Part shown: positions 43,480 through 52,942 of the stretch, in pieces | How positions within the stretch are numbered: the first letter of the stretch is position 1 | How the letters are laid out: the number at the start of each line of letters is the position of its first letter | Made by a program: the position numbers and the translations under genes | The notes under the pieces: model-generated | Told to the model about the DNA's origin: nothing | The model's database searches: none | Seen by the model: only the letters and a program-made list of their open reading frames with translations | Source: Allobosea sp. | GTDB taxonomy: Bacteria > Pseudomonadota > Alphaproteobacteria > Rhizobiales > Beijerinckiaceae | Length of the DNA: 64,000 nt | Assembly (NCBI RefSeq): GCF_017308075.1 | Contig: NZ_JAFKFX010000036.1 | Span: 1-64,000, forward strand | Reading direction: 5' to 3'

Positions 43480-44646
43480 TCAGCCGAAGATGACAATCGG
43501 CGCGGAGCGCGCGATGCCGCCGGCGCGCCGTGCCTGATTGATCCAGCCCGGATGGCCCTGGTTGCCGTGCACGATGACATGCGCAGCCAGAAGTTCCTGC
43601 GTCTTGTCGGCCGCCGGCACCGAGCCCCGGCCGCGTCGCGCGGTCAAGGCCGATGCGCGCGCGATCTCCGCCTCATGGGCGCCCTCCTCGCAGTGCAGGA
43701 CGAGTTCCGCCTCCGGCCACGGATCATTGGCCAGGAACCAGGTGAGCCTGCGCTCGCTATGCGGCGAGCCGTCATGCAGGAACACGATCCGTTCGATCGC
43801 CTCCGGCGAGGATGCGACGGCCGCAAGCGGAAAGACGCCCCGCGCGACCAGATGGCCGAGCGGGTCCCCGACACCGTCGCCGGTGCCGTGATCGAACCAG
43901 CCCTGGCCGTCGATCAGCAGGAGCCCTCGTTGCGGCAGATGCGCTCCGAGCAGCGCTGCTGGATCGCCTTCTTCGAGCTGCAATGCATAAGAGAGACCGG
44001 CATGGCTGGCCGCCGCCTCGAAGCGCTCGACGCTCGCCGCAAGCTGGCGCCTCGCCTCCTCGAGGCGTGATGCGCGCATACGCGCGGCATAATGGTTGCC
44101 GCCATTGGGCACCGGGCCGATCTTGGCGATCTGCTTGGCGTCGATGATGGCGAGCGCCAGAAGTTCCGCGTCGCTCGCTTTCGCCAGTGCGATCGCCTGG
44201 GCCGCGACAGCCTCGCCGCCCGGACCGGCGGACAGCGCGACGACCACGCGAAAACGCACCGAGGCGGCATCAGCACCGGCCGGGCGCGGCATGCGCTGCG
44301 CGAAGGGACCATCGAAGGAGCCGCGCTTCAGGGTTCCCGCCAGCTCGTCGCTGCTCGTGCCGCTCCATAGCGGCACCCCCGCGACATAGCCGGCGCGCGC
44401 CAGCAGATGGCCGGCGATCGGCGTCGTCACGAGCAGGAAGCCGACCCCGATCGCGACCTTTACCCAGACGTCGGGCGAGGGGTAGGCGAAGCCGACGCCG
44501 ATCAGGACGAGACCGCAGCCGGCAACGCCGGCTTCGGTCGCCGCATGCATACGCATGAAGAAATCCGGCAGGCGCAGCACGCCGGCCGCGGCGATCAGGC
44601 AGATCGCGGCGCCGGCGACGAGGAAGAGCGAGGACAGCCAGAGCAT
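43480..44646 (-). CDS. mnhG: Monovalent cation/proton antiporter subunit G fused to a tandem Usp-like module
   Basis: 388 residues. Residues 1 to about 95 are a normal MnhG/PhaG: three membrane helices and the motif GVLRLPDFFMRMHAATEAG. After a linker the protein continues for about 255 residues with two alpha/beta repeats like universal stress proteins: FRVVVALSAGPGGEAVAAQA, then ERIVFLHDGSPHSERRL, ending AHVIVHGNQGHPGW. Typical MnhG proteins are only 100-130 residues. A stop or start between the halves is absent, so it is a true fusion. The soluble part should face the cytoplasm. Confidence 0.85.
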   Translation of the reverse strand: MLWLSSLFLVAGAAICLIAAAGVLRLPDFFMRMHAATEAGVAGCGLVLIGVGFAYPSPDVWVKVAIGVGFLLVTTPIAGHLLARAGYVAGVPLWSGTSSDELAGTLKRGSFDGPFAQRMPRPAGADAASVRFRVVVALSAGPGGEAVAAQAIALAKASDAELLALAIIDAKQIAKIGPVPNGGNHYAARMRASRLEEARRQLAASVERFEAAASHAGLSYALQLEEGDPAALLGAHLPQRGLLLIDGQGWFDHGTGDGVGDPLGHLVARGVFPLAAVASSPEAIERIVFLHDGSPHSERRLTWFLANDPWPEAELVLHCEEGAHEAEIARASALTARRGRGSVPAADKTQELLAAHVIVHGNQGHPGWINQARRAGGIARSAPIVIFG

Positions 44647-44648
44647 GG

Positions 44649-44942
44649 TCAGCGCTCCTCCTCGTTGATCGAGCCGCGCTCGATGAAGCTCGCAAAGGCG
44701 ACGGTGGTCAGGAAGCCGACCAGCGCAACGCCGAGCGCGATGTCGATGAACGCCGTCGATCCGGCCGCCACGACGGCGATCCCTGTGGCGGAGACGCCGA
44801 GCAGGCTCAACATGTCGAGCGCCACCACACGATCGGGCCCGCCCGGGCCGCGCACGATGCGCATGCCGGCGCAGATCAGCGCGGCCAGCACCAGCGCCGC
44901 CGCGAGGACGACGGAGGCCTGGTGGACGGTTTCGGCAGTCAT
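44649..44942 (-). CDS. mnhF: Monovalent cation/proton antiporter subunit F
   Basis: 97 residues with three membrane helices. Diagnostic motif RIVRGPGGPDRVVALDMLS between helices 1 and 2. The ATG at 44942 overlaps the mnhE stop by 4 bases. A longer in-frame reading upstream overlaps mnhE and is not used. Confidence 0.92.
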   Translation of the reverse strand: MTAETVHQASVVLAAALVLAALICAGMRIVRGPGGPDRVVALDMLSLLGVSATGIAVVAAGSTAFIDIALGVALVGFLTTVAFASFIERGSINEEER

Positions 44943-45271
44943 GGCAGCACCTCCTTCACGCTCCGCTCGAAGCCGTCCTTGATCTGGCGGACGCTGTCGT
45001 CGGAGACGTTCATGACGTGGACATAGAGGGTCGAGCGATCCTGGCTGACATGCAGGCTGGTGGTTCCCGGGGTCAGCGTGATCATGTTGGCGAGCAGGGT
45101 GATGCCGGCATCGCCCTTCAGGCCGAGCGGAACGGCGACGATGGCCGAGCGGTTCGCGCGCTTCGGGTCGAGCACGGTCAGCGTCACCTCTCTCACCGAC
45201 AAGGCGAGCTCCTTGAGGAACAGGCCGCCGAGCCGGCTCCAGGCGAGAGGTGCGTTCACGAGAAGCTTCAT
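44939..45271 (-). CDS. mnhE: Monovalent cation/proton antiporter subunit E, short form
   Basis: 110 residues. The C-terminal half of MnhE is conserved: ANMITLTPGTTSLHVSQD and STLYVHVMNVSD. The usual N-terminal membrane helices (about 50 residues in typical MnhE of about 160) are missing. The frame upstream of the ATG at 45271 is antisense-like and overlaps mnhD, so the shortening is native rather than a wrong start. It is coupled to both neighbours by ATGA overlaps. Confidence 0.85.
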   Translation of the reverse strand: MKLLVNAPLAWSRLGGLFLKELALSVREVTLTVLDPKRANRSAIVAVPLGLKGDAGITLLANMITLTPGTTSLHVSQDRSTLYVHVMNVSDDSVRQIKDGFERSVKEVLP

Positions 45272-46806
45272 GGCTGCCACTCCGCGCTGCGCTGCGGGCC
45301 GGGGCCGAGCACGGCCTCGACATAGGCGCTCTTGTCGAGCAGCTGCTCGCCGGCGCGCAACGAGAACGCGATGAACGGCTCCGCCACCACGCCGATCGTC
45401 ATCGTGATCGCCGCCAGGATGATGATCGGGGTGAGCATGGCGCGCCGCGTGCCGGTGTCGGCAAGCCAGCGCTCGGTCGCGGCCGTGCTGGCGGCGGGGG
45501 CCGCCTTCCAGAACGCCTCGTTCCAGATCTTCAGCATCGAGTAGAGCGTCAGCACGCCGACGGCGAGCGCGGTTGCCGCGAGCAGGGCATGGCCGGCGTC
45601 GAGGCTCGCCTTCACGACGACGAATTTCGACCAGAAGCCCGAGAGCGGCGGCAGGCCGGCAAGCGACAGTGCCGGCACCAGAAAGAGCACTCCGAGCCAG
45701 GGCAGCGTCTTGTAGAGGCCGCCGACCTCCTTGAGCTCGAACGAGCCGCCGGCCCTGTTGATCACGCCGGCCAGCAGGAACAGGTTCGCCTTCACGATGA
45801 TGTGGTGGATCACATAGAGGATCGCCCCGCCGATCGCGAGCGGTGTCGCGACGGCGATCCCGAGCAGCATGTAGCCGATCTGGCTGATGATGTGGAACGA
45901 CAGGATCTTGCGGACGTCGAAATGCGCGGCGGCGCCGAGCACGCCGGTGACCATGGTCAGCGCCGCGACGATGCCGATGACCGGTGCGGTGAAGCCGAGC
46001 GAGAGATCGAAGATCAGGGTGAAGCTGCGCAGGATCGCGTAGACCCCGACCTTGGTCAGCAGCGCGGCAAAGATGGCGACGATCGGTGCCGAGGCGGTGT
46101 GGTAGGAGGCCGGCAGCCAGAAGAAGAGCGGGAACACCGCGGCCTTCGAGCCGAAGGCGACCAGGAAGAGCACGGCGATCGTCGTCACCAGCCCCTGATT
46201 GTCGATCGTCGGCAGGATCCGCGCGAGATCGGCCATGTTGAGGCTGCCGGTCAGCCCGTAGAGGAAGGCCACGCAGATCAGGAAGAGCGTCGTCGCGACG
46301 AGGTTCAGCGTCACATATTTCACGCCGGCGTCGAGCTGCTCGCGGGTGCCGCCGAGGGCCAGCAGGCCGAAGGACGAGATCAGCATGACCTCGAACCAGA
46401 CATAGAGGTTGAAGATGTCGCCGGTCAGGAAGGCGCCGGTCACGCCGAGCAGCAGGCCCTGATAGAGCGGATGGTAGAAGGCCGCTTCGCGCGCTTCGGC
46501 ATCGCCCGCGAGCCCGTAGATTCCGACGGCGACCGCCATCAGCCCGGTGATGACCACCATCGCCGCCGAGAGCATGTCGCCGACGAAGCTGATGCCGAAG
46601 GGCGCAGCCCAGCCGCCGAACTGCGTAGCGAGCACGGTGCCGTCCCAGGTCGCGGCGAGGAGTGCGAGGGATGAAAGCAGGAGGCCGGCGCTGACGACGA
46701 GGCTCGTGATCCTCTGGGCGCGTGGCCTGCTCCACAGCATGCAGCAGAGCGCGACGCCCAGCAGCGGCCAGATGATCGGCAGCGACAAAAGCAGATGGGC
46801 GTTCAT
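45268..46806 (-). CDS. mnhD: Monovalent cation/proton antiporter subunit D
   Basis: 512 residues, about 14 membrane helices, homologous to proton-pumping subunits of complex I (proton_antipo_M domain about 125-420). Features: LYVWFEVMLISSFGLLALGG with its membrane Glu, VFPLFFWLPASYHTASAPIVA and IIVKANLFLLAGVINRAGG. With MnhA it forms the ion-translocating part of the Mrp complex. Confidence 0.94.
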   Translation of the reverse strand: MNAHLLLSLPIIWPLLGVALCCMLWSRPRAQRITSLVVSAGLLLSSLALLAATWDGTVLATQFGGWAAPFGISFVGDMLSAAMVVITGLMAVAVGIYGLAGDAEAREAAFYHPLYQGLLLGVTGAFLTGDIFNLYVWFEVMLISSFGLLALGGTREQLDAGVKYVTLNLVATTLFLICVAFLYGLTGSLNMADLARILPTIDNQGLVTTIAVLFLVAFGSKAAVFPLFFWLPASYHTASAPIVAIFAALLTKVGVYAILRSFTLIFDLSLGFTAPVIGIVAALTMVTGVLGAAAHFDVRKILSFHIISQIGYMLLGIAVATPLAIGGAILYVIHHIIVKANLFLLAGVINRAGGSFELKEVGGLYKTLPWLGVLFLVPALSLAGLPPLSGFWSKFVVVKASLDAGHALLAATALAVGVLTLYSMLKIWNEAFWKAAPAASTAATERWLADTGTRRAMLTPIIILAAITMTIGVVAEPFIAFSLRAGEQLLDKSAYVEAVLGPGPQRSAEWQP

Positions 46807-47225
46807 CGAACCGTCTCCGCGGCAGGAACGTCGCCGGCGACCGGCGCGGCGGCGGCAGCCGGGGCCGGCTTGGGGCCAGGCTTCGGCTCCGCGTCCCGCA
46901 GCGCCTCGGTGTCGAGGGTGCCAAAGCGGCGATGCGCGCTCTCGAACAGGATCACGGTGAAGGCGATCAGGGCGAAGGAGATCACGATCGCGGTCAGGAT
47001 CAGCGCCTGGGGCAAGGGATTGGCGCCCCCGACGAGCGTCGTGGCCCCTTCGGGAACCAGCGGCGGCGTTCGCGTTCCCATCCGCCCCGCCAGGAAGATC
47101 GAAAGATTGGCCGCGTTGCCGAGCACCAGCAGCCCGAGCACGATCCGCAGGACATTGCGCGACATGATCAGATAGGTCGACGCCGCGACGAGGACGCCGA
47201 ACGCCAGAGCGAAGACGGGTTCCAT
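46803..47225 (-). CDS. mnhC: Monovalent cation/proton antiporter subunit C
   Basis: 140 residues, NuoK-like with three helices: LAFGVLVAASTYLIMSRNVL, IVLGLLVLGNAANLSIF and LILTAIVISFALIAFTVILF. The Ala/Pro-rich C-terminal tail (PKPGPKPAPAAAAAP) is unusual but common in related species as far as I recall. GGAGG precedes the ATG at 47225; 4-base overlap with mnhD. Confidence 0.92.
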   Translation of the reverse strand: MEPVFALAFGVLVAASTYLIMSRNVLRIVLGLLVLGNAANLSIFLAGRMGTRTPPLVPEGATTLVGGANPLPQALILTAIVISFALIAFTVILFESAHRRFGTLDTEALRDAEPKPGPKPAPAAAAAPVAGDVPAAETVR

Positions 47226-47227
47226 CG

Positions 47228-47626
47228 TCACTCCTCCAGATAATAGGCGAGGAAGGTCAGCACCGCGCCGACGACGGACAGATAGACGCCGATGTCGAAG
47301 ATCAGAGTGGTGCTCAGCGGCAGGCCGCCCGGAAAGGCCCATTGGTGCTTCAGATAGGGCTCGGCCAGCAGCAGTCCCGGCAGGCCCGACAGCAAGGCCA
47401 GCGCCAGCCCGGCGCCGATCAACGTCTTGGGCGAGACCTTGAGCAGGCGCAGCAGCGCGCTGCGCCCCCGCGGCAGGCTGTGCACCGCGATGCCGGCCGC
47501 GGCGATCAGCCCGCCGACGAAGCCTCCGCCCGGCTCGTTGTGCCCGCGCAGCAGGACATAGACCGAGAACAGCATCGCAACCGGCAGGACGATCCGGCTG
47601 CTGGTCAACAGGATGAGGGAGTTCAT
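47228..47626 (-). CDS. mnhB: Monovalent cation/proton antiporter subunit B
   Basis: 132 residues, four helices. The MnhB signature [20 protein letters not shown] is present. It is a separate gene here, whereas in many rhizobia subunits A and B are one fused protein (PhaAB). Overlaps the mnhA stop by 4 bases. Confidence 0.92.
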   Translation of the reverse strand: MNSLILLTSSRIVLPVAMLFSVYVLLRGHNEPGGGFVGGLIAAAGIAVHSLPRGRSALLRLLKVSPKTLIGAGLALALLSGLPGLLLAEPYLKHQWAFPGGLPLSTTLIFDIGVYLSVVGAVLTFLAYYLEE

Positions 47627-49923
47627 CGGGCATCTCCAGCGGTCGCGCGCCTGAGGCCGGCGATCACCGCGGCCGCGGCGATCGCGGCCAGGCCGAGCAC
47701 GGTGATCTCGCCGAGCGTGTCGAGCGCGCGGAAGTCGACGATGATGACATTGACGAGATTGCGCCCATGGGCCTGCGGCAGGCTCTCGGCGCGGAAGAAA
47801 TCCGAAATGCGGGCGTCGAAGGGCTGGGCCAGCACGCTGAGCATCACCAGGGTCGCCATGATGCCGGCCGCGAGCGCGATCGCCCCGTCGCGCAGCCGCT
47901 CGCCGCGCCGGCGGTAATCGCTGTCGCGGAACGGCAGCCGTCCGATGATGGCGAGCAGGATCACGATCGAGAGCGCCTCGACCGAGAATTGCGTGAAGGC
48001 GAGGTCGGGTGCGCCCTGGAACAGGAACAGCAGCGCGACCGCAAAGCCGACCAGACCGGCCGCCGCGATGCCGGCGACGAAATTGCGGGCGCGCAGCACG
48101 GCAAAGGTGGAGGCTGCGAGCAGGGCGGCGATGACGAGCTCCGGCTGCCGGCTCGCCGCGAAGTCCGGCCATGCCATGCCGCCCTGCGAGATCAGCGCCG
48201 AAAGTCCGGCCAGCGCTGCGACGGCGACGGTGTAGCCGGTATAGGTCCGCAGGCTGCCGGATTGGATCATGCGCGTCTGCCACGCGGCCAGCTGCTGCAG
48301 GCCCTGTATCAGGCGGTCATAGGCGCGATCGGGTCCCCAGCGGGGGATCGCCTCGACCATGGCGAGCCTGAGCCGGATCCCGGTCCCGTTCCGGAAGACG
48401 GCGATCCCGAGTGCCAGGGTGACGACGCTGAGCAGCAGCATCGGCGTGAAGCCGTGCCAGAGCGACAGGGTGTAGTCGATCGGGCGCCCGGCGATGGCTG
48501 CGGCGGCCGGCAGGATCAGCGCGTCGCTGACCAGCCACGGCGCCAGCCCGAAGACGAGGCCGAGTGCGGCGAGAACGAGAGGCCCGGCGAGCATGGCGAG
48601 GCCGGGGTCGTGCGGCGTCTTGGGGGTCTCGACGCGCGGACCCGCGAAGCAGCGCAGCGATAGGATGCAGGCGACCACGACCATGGCGATATTGGCGAGG
48701 AGCGCGATGCCGACGACCAGCCCGGACGCCGACGCCGCCAGGCCGGTCTCATAGACCAGCTCCTTCGCGGCGAAGCCGATGAAGGGCGGCAATCCGGCCA
48801 TGGACAGGCTGCCCGCGAGCGCAGCGAGCGCCGTCAGCGGCATCGCCTGGCGCAAGCCGCCCAGCGCCGAGGAATCGCGCGTGCCGGTCTGCTGATCGAT
48901 GATGCCGGCGACGAGGAAGAGGCAGGCCTTGTAGAGCGCATGGACCACGAGGAAGGTCACGATCGCCATGGCCGAGAGCTCGCCCGGAATGCCGATCATC
49001 AGCACGAGCGTGCCGAGCGAGATGATCGTCGAATAGGCCAGGACGCGCTTGAGGTCGCTTTCGCGCAAGGCGAGCACGGCACCGACCAGCATGGTCAGGC
49101 CGCCGAAGCCGGTCAGCAGCAGCACCCAGGTGGCGTGCCCTTCGAAGACCGGGCTCAACCGTGCCAGCAGGTACACGCCGAGCTTCACCATGGTGGCGGA
49201 ATGCAGAAAGGCCGAGACCGGCGTCGGCGCGACCATGGCATTGGCGAGCCAGGGATGCAGCGGGGACTGGGCGGATTTCGCGAAGGCCCCGGCCGCGAGC
49301 AGGCAGATGATCGTCGGCGCCAGGGCGTGGGCCGCGACCTCGTCCTTGCGGGCGATCAGTCCCGAGAGCGAATAGCTGCCGGTGATCTGGCCGAGCAGGA
49401 TCACGCCCGCCAGCATGGCGAGGCCGCCGCCGACCGTGACCAGCAGGCCCTGCTGGGCGGCGCGGCGCGACATCGCCTGCTCCGGCGAGAAGCCGATCAG
49501 CAGGAAGGAGGTCAGGCTGGTCAGCTCCCAGAAGACGACGAGCAGCAACAGGTCATCGGCGAGCACGGCGCCGAGCATCGCCGCCATGAACAGCGTCAGC
49601 ACGGCATAGAAGCGCGGCAGGCGCGGATATTTCTTCAGATAGAGCGAGGCGTACAGAAACACCGCCGTACCGATGCCGGTGATCAACAGCGCGAAGAGGA
49701 GCGAGAGCCCGTCCGCCCGGAACGCCGCGGCGACGCCCAGCGACGGAATCCAGCTATAGGCCGTGCTGACCGCGGCGCCGGACGCCACCGGCGGTACGAT
49801 TGCGAGGAAGCATAGCGCCAGCGCCAGGGGCACGAGCGCGACCAGGGCCGATGAGCGGCCGCCGAGCCAGGCGGCGAGCGGGGCCAGCCCAAAGGCGATG
49901 ACGATGAGAAATGCGAGATCCAT
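47623..49923 (-). CDS. mnhA: Monovalent cation/proton antiporter subunit A
   Basis: 766 residues, about 20 membrane helices, NuoL-like core ([20 protein letters not shown] and [20 protein letters not shown]) plus a C-terminal DUF4040/MbhD-like part ([17 protein letters not shown]) and a final helix pair. It is the largest subunit of the Mrp sodium or potassium/proton antiporter. The ATG at 49923 starts the first helix; an earlier TTG at 50001 adds residues with no family match. It heads the mnhABCDEFG operon. Confidence 0.93.
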   Translation of the reverse strand: MDLAFLIVIAFGLAPLAAWLGGRSSALVALVPLALALCFLAIVPPVASGAAVSTAYSWIPSLGVAAAFRADGLSLLFALLITGIGTAVFLYASLYLKKYPRLPRFYAVLTLFMAAMLGAVLADDLLLLVVFWELTSLTSFLLIGFSPEQAMSRRAAQQGLLVTVGGGLAMLAGVILLGQITGSYSLSGLIARKDEVAAHALAPTIICLLAAGAFAKSAQSPLHPWLANAMVAPTPVSAFLHSATMVKLGVYLLARLSPVFEGHATWVLLLTGFGGLTMLVGAVLALRESDLKRVLAYSTIISLGTLVLMIGIPGELSAMAIVTFLVVHALYKACLFLVAGIIDQQTGTRDSSALGGLRQAMPLTALAALAGSLSMAGLPPFIGFAAKELVYETGLAASASGLVVGIALLANIAMVVVACILSLRCFAGPRVETPKTPHDPGLAMLAGPLVLAALGLVFGLAPWLVSDALILPAAAAIAGRPIDYTLSLWHGFTPMLLLSVVTLALGIAVFRNGTGIRLRLAMVEAIPRWGPDRAYDRLIQGLQQLAAWQTRMIQSGSLRTYTGYTVAVAALAGLSALISQGGMAWPDFAASRQPELVIAALLAASTFAVLRARNFVAGIAAAGLVGFAVALLFLFQGAPDLAFTQFSVEALSIVILLAIIGRLPFRDSDYRRRGERLRDGAIALAAGIMATLVMLSVLAQPFDARISDFFRAESLPQAHGRNLVNVIIVDFRALDTLGEITVLGLAAIAAAAVIAGLRRATAGDAR

Positions 49924-49950
49924 TGCGACCCGGTCCAGTTCGGGCCGGGG

Positions 49951-49970
49951 AATAGAAAGAACCGTGCCAA
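49951..49970 (-). promoter_or_regulatory. Putative sigma-54 promoter of the mnh operon
   Basis: On the minus strand TTGGCACG-GTTC-TTTCT matches the sigma-54 consensus TGGCACG-N4-TTGCT with a single change (GC to TC at the -12 doublet). The -24 GG lies at 49968/49967 and the spacing is exact. Expected transcript start near 49943, about 20 bases before the mnhA ATG. Seen as sequence; activity is inference. Confidence 0.55.
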
Positions 49971-50057
49971 GGTCCGCGCCGGGAAGAAAAGTCAACCACA
50001 ACAGCGGGTTGGCGTCTCAGACATGGGAATGCGAAGCGCCTGCGCGTTCAGTTTCCT

Positions 50058-50080
50058 GAACATTGGCGGCCGGAATGTTC
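50058..50080. promoter_or_regulatory. Perfect dyad upstream of mnhA, candidate enhancer site
   Basis: GAACATT (50058-50064), 9 bases, AATGTTC (50074-50080). The centre is about 126 bp before the predicted sigma-54 transcript start, the usual range for NtrC-family activator sites. Otherwise the gap 49924-50133 only shows a GC-rich hairpin GGCCC-GGCT-GGGCC (50102-50115) after the TPR gene. Confidence 0.5.
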
Positions 50081-50133
50081 CGATCATGCGACATCCAGCC
50101 CGGCCCGGCTGGGCCCCGGTGGCGCCTCGTCGG

Positions 50134-50943
50134 CTAGCCCGCGCGCTGGGGCTTCGCCTTGCCGCCGCGCAGCATCTCCCAGCTATTGGGCTGGCTGACC
50201 GAGCGACGCAGATAGGCGACGGTCGCCGTCGCTTCGGCCGGGCTCATATCCTGGCGGGCGAGCTGTTCGGCCTCGGCAAAGCGCCCCTGCAGGCCCAGCA
50301 CCAGGACGAGGTTCTGGCGCACGCGGGCGTCGCTGCCGGGCGCGGCTACGGCCTCGCGCAGCACGCGCTCGGCCTCCGGCAGGCGCTTCGTGAGGGCGAG
50401 CGACAGGCCGAGATTGGACATGATCGTCGGCTCGTTCGGCGCCAGCCTGAGCGCGGTCTGGTAGATCTGCTGGGCGCGCTCGTGCTCGCCGAGCTGGTCG
50501 GCGACCGTGCCCTGGGCCGAGAGCACGCGCCAATCCGGCTTCTCCGGCGTGTGGGCGCGGCTGAGCACGTCGTCAGCCTCCTTCAGCCGGCCATTATCGG
50601 CGAGCGAGCGGCCATAGGCGCCGAGCAGCTCGAGATCCTTGGTGTGGACCAGCACCGCACCCTGCAGGATGGCGAGCGCCTGGGCGTTCTTGTCGAGCGC
50701 GCGCAGCGCCCTGGCGTAATAGAAGGCGGCGTTGCGGTCCTTGGCATTGGCCTCGTAACGCGCGGCCCATTGCGCCTCCTCGGCGCGCCACTGCTCCGGC
50801 CCGCGCGGCTGGCTGGCGGCGCTGCCGATCGAGCCGGTGACGTCGCCCGGTCCGCCGCGCATCTGGCAGGCGGAGAGGGCGAGGCAGGCCAGGTAAACCG
50901 CGGCGAAACGGCGAAGACGGGGACGGAACATGGGCTTGGACAT
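50134..50943 (-). CDS. TPR-repeat lipoprotein, TadD-like
   Basis: About 269 residues. Signal peptide with lipobox LALSAC, then four or more tetratricopeptide repeats, for example QIYQTALRLAPNEPTIMSNL, LVLVLGLQGRFAEAEQLA. This layout is that of TadD, an outer-membrane lipoprotein needed to build the Flp pilus secretin. It lies 20 kb from the tad locus. The start could also be the ATG at 50931. TadD identity is likely but generic TPR lipoproteins look similar. Confidence 0.75.
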   Translation of the reverse strand: MSKPMFRPRLRRFAAVYLACLALSACQMRGGPGDVTGSIGSAASQPRGPEQWRAEEAQWAARYEANAKDRNAAFYYARALRALDKNAQALAILQGAVLVHTKDLELLGAYGRSLADNGRLKEADDVLSRAHTPEKPDWRVLSAQGTVADQLGEHERAQQIYQTALRLAPNEPTIMSNLGLSLALTKRLPEAERVLREAVAAPGSDARVRQNLVLVLGLQGRFAEAEQLARQDMSPAEATATVAYLRRSVSQPNSWEMLRGGKAKPQRAG

Positions 50944-51078
50944 CGGCCGGATCGCCTCGCCGGTTACGGAAAGCTGTTGCCAGCGGTGATAAAACGTTAA
51001 CCCTAACGGACTGTTAACCCGCTGGATTCGCGCCGCCTGCAAGGGCGGCCCGGGTCCCTAGCAAGAGGTTCTGCGCCC

Positions 51079-52464
51079 GTGCACGCTCTGCTCCTGCCCG
51101 CCGGCTCACCGGCCATTCCCGTCCATTGCGTCGCCGCCGGCGACTGGCCGGAGCTCGGGCAAGCCTTGGCGCCGCTGGCGCGTGCTTTCGCCCGGGCGCA
51201 GGGTTTCGAGGCACGCCCCGGCCAGCATGTGCTCCTGCCGGCGGCCGATGGTTCGCTCGCCGCGGTCCTGCTCGGCGTCGAGCCGGCAACGATGCGCCGG
51301 CGCGATCCCTTCGCGCCCGGACGCCTCGCCGCCAGCCTGCCGGCCGGCGACTATGCGCTCACCGGGGATGTCGGCGAGCCCGGTCTCGCTGCGCTCGGCT
51401 GGCTGCTCTCGGCCTACCGTTTCGAGCGCTATCGCAAGCCGAAGCCCGTGCCGGGCCGCCTCGTTCTGCCGGTCGGCGTCGATGGCGAGGAATTGACCAA
51501 TCTGGCGGAGTCGACCGCGCTCGCCCGCGACCTCGTCAACACGCCGGCGAACGATCTCGGTCCGGCCGAGATCGAAGCGGCGGTGCGGGCGCTCGGCGAG
51601 GCCTTCGGTGCCGAGGTGACCAGCATCGTCGGCGACGATCTGCTCGCCGGTAATTTCCCGATGATCCATGCGGTCGGGCGCGCTTCGCCGCGGGCGCCGC
51701 GCCTGATCGATCTGCGCTGGGGGCAGGAAGGCGATCCCCTTCTGACCCTGGTCGGCAAGGGTGTCGCCTTCGACACGGGCGGGCTCAATCTCAAGCCCGA
51801 CGCCAGCATGCTCCTGATGAAGAAGGACATGGGGGGCGCCGCCGCCGCGATCGCCGCGGCGCGGATGATCATGCAGGCGAAGCTGCGGGTCAGGCTGCGC
51901 CTGCTCGTCCCGGCGGTCGAGAATGCGGTCTCCGGCTCGGCCTTCCGGCCCGGCGACGTGCTGGCGAGCCGCAAGGGGCTGAGGATCGAGATCGGCAACA
52001 CCGATGCCGAGGGACGCCTGATCCTCGCTGACGCGCTGGCGCTGGCCGATGAGGAGGCGCCCGAGCTGCTGATCGACTACGCCACGCTGACCGGCGCCGC
52101 CCGTGTCGCGCTCGGTCCGGACCTGCCACCCTTCTACACCCATGACGAGGGTCTCGCGGCCGAGATCGCCCGCCTCGGAATGGCGATGAACGACCCGGTC
52201 TGGCGCTTGCCGCTCTGGCCGGCCTATGACGCCCTGCTGGATTCCAAGGTGGCCGAGCTCAACCATATCTCCGGCGGCCCCTTCGCCGGCTCGGTCACCG
52301 CGGCGCTCTTCCTCAACCGCTTCGTCGAGAAGGCGACCTCCTACGCCCATTTCGACATCTATGGCTGGAATCCCTCGGCCAAGCCCGGCCGGCCTGAGGG
52401 CGGCGAATGCCAGGGCGCCCGGCTGACCTATGCGCTCGCTCGGCAGCTCTACCCGGCGCGTTAA
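51079..52464 (+). CDS. Leucyl aminopeptidase family protein (M17)
   Basis: 461 residues, GTG start with AAGAGG upstream. The M17 signature NTDAEGRLILADALA is present, with metal-site stretches GKGVAFDTGGLNLKPD and MKKDMGGAA. The N-terminal domain is divergent, as in the alphaproteobacterial PepB-like group. It removes N-terminal residues from peptides in the cytoplasm. The downstream MarR and NlpC/P60 genes follow in the same direction, an arrangement I recall as recurring in Hyphomicrobiales. Confidence 0.92.
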   Translation: MHALLLPAGSPAIPVHCVAAGDWPELGQALAPLARAFARAQGFEARPGQHVLLPAADGSLAAVLLGVEPATMRRRDPFAPGRLAASLPAGDYALTGDVGEPGLAALGWLLSAYRFERYRKPKPVPGRLVLPVGVDGEELTNLAESTALARDLVNTPANDLGPAEIEAAVRALGEAFGAEVTSIVGDDLLAGNFPMIHAVGRASPRAPRLIDLRWGQEGDPLLTLVGKGVAFDTGGLNLKPDASMLLMKKDMGGAAAAIAAARMIMQAKLRVRLRLLVPAVENAVSGSAFRPGDVLASRKGLRIEIGNTDAEGRLILADALALADEEAPELLIDYATLTGAARVALGPDLPPFYTHDEGLAAEIARLGMAMNDPVWRLPLWPAYDALLDSKVAELNHISGGPFAGSVTAALFLNRFVEKATSYAHFDIYGWNPSAKPGRPEGGECQGARLTYALARQLYPAR

Positions 52465-52545
52465 GCCTGTCTCGCGTCAGCTGTTGCGCGGCCCTGGCGC
52501 TGCGATAATGATACGGCCCCGTAACGATCGGGGGAACGGGCGCTC

Positions 52546-52899
52546 ATGGCGCTGGAGATCAAACCGTCTCAGGCGCTCAAGCTCTGGCGCCAGGTCCATC
52601 TCGACCTGGTCCAGGACGCGCATTCCGATCTGTCGGTGCGCCAGACCGCGATCCTTTTGACGATCTATCTGGAACTGCCGCCGCATACGGTACGTGGCCT
52701 CGCCAGCCGGCTCGGCGTCACCAAGCCGGTGATCACCCGTGCGCTCGATTCGATGGGCAAGCTCGGCCTGGTGTCGCGCCGCCGCGACGAGACGGACAAG
52801 CGCAATGTCGTGATCCAGCGGACGGTCGCCGGTGCGCTCGCCGTCGAGCATCTCGCCGATCTGGTGACGGCGCGGGCGCGCGAGCTCGGCCCGGCGTAA
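52546..52899 (+). CDS. MarR-type winged-helix regulator
   Basis: 117 residues. The winged helix spans about 25-100: LSVRQTAILLTIYLELPPHT, RGLASRLGVTKPVITRALDS and the wing LVSRRRDETDKRNVVIQRT. It is shorter than typical MarR proteins, with reduced dimerisation helices. It sits between the aminopeptidase and a cell-wall peptidase gene. Target unknown. Confidence 0.85.
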   Translation: MALEIKPSQALKLWRQVHLDLVQDAHSDLSVRQTAILLTIYLELPPHTVRGLASRLGVTKPVITRALDSMGKLGLVSRRRDETDKRNVVIQRTVAGALAVEHLADLVTARARELGPA

Positions 52900-52942
52900 G
52901 AGGCATCTTCGCGCATCGACCGCTCGGCGCTAGACTGGTGCC

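Noticed and set aside
44939-46924. Possible 661-residue protein running through mnhE and mnhD on the minus strand
   Set aside because: Only the last 110 codons match MnhE; the rest overlaps mnhD out of frame and is a GC-bias shadow.
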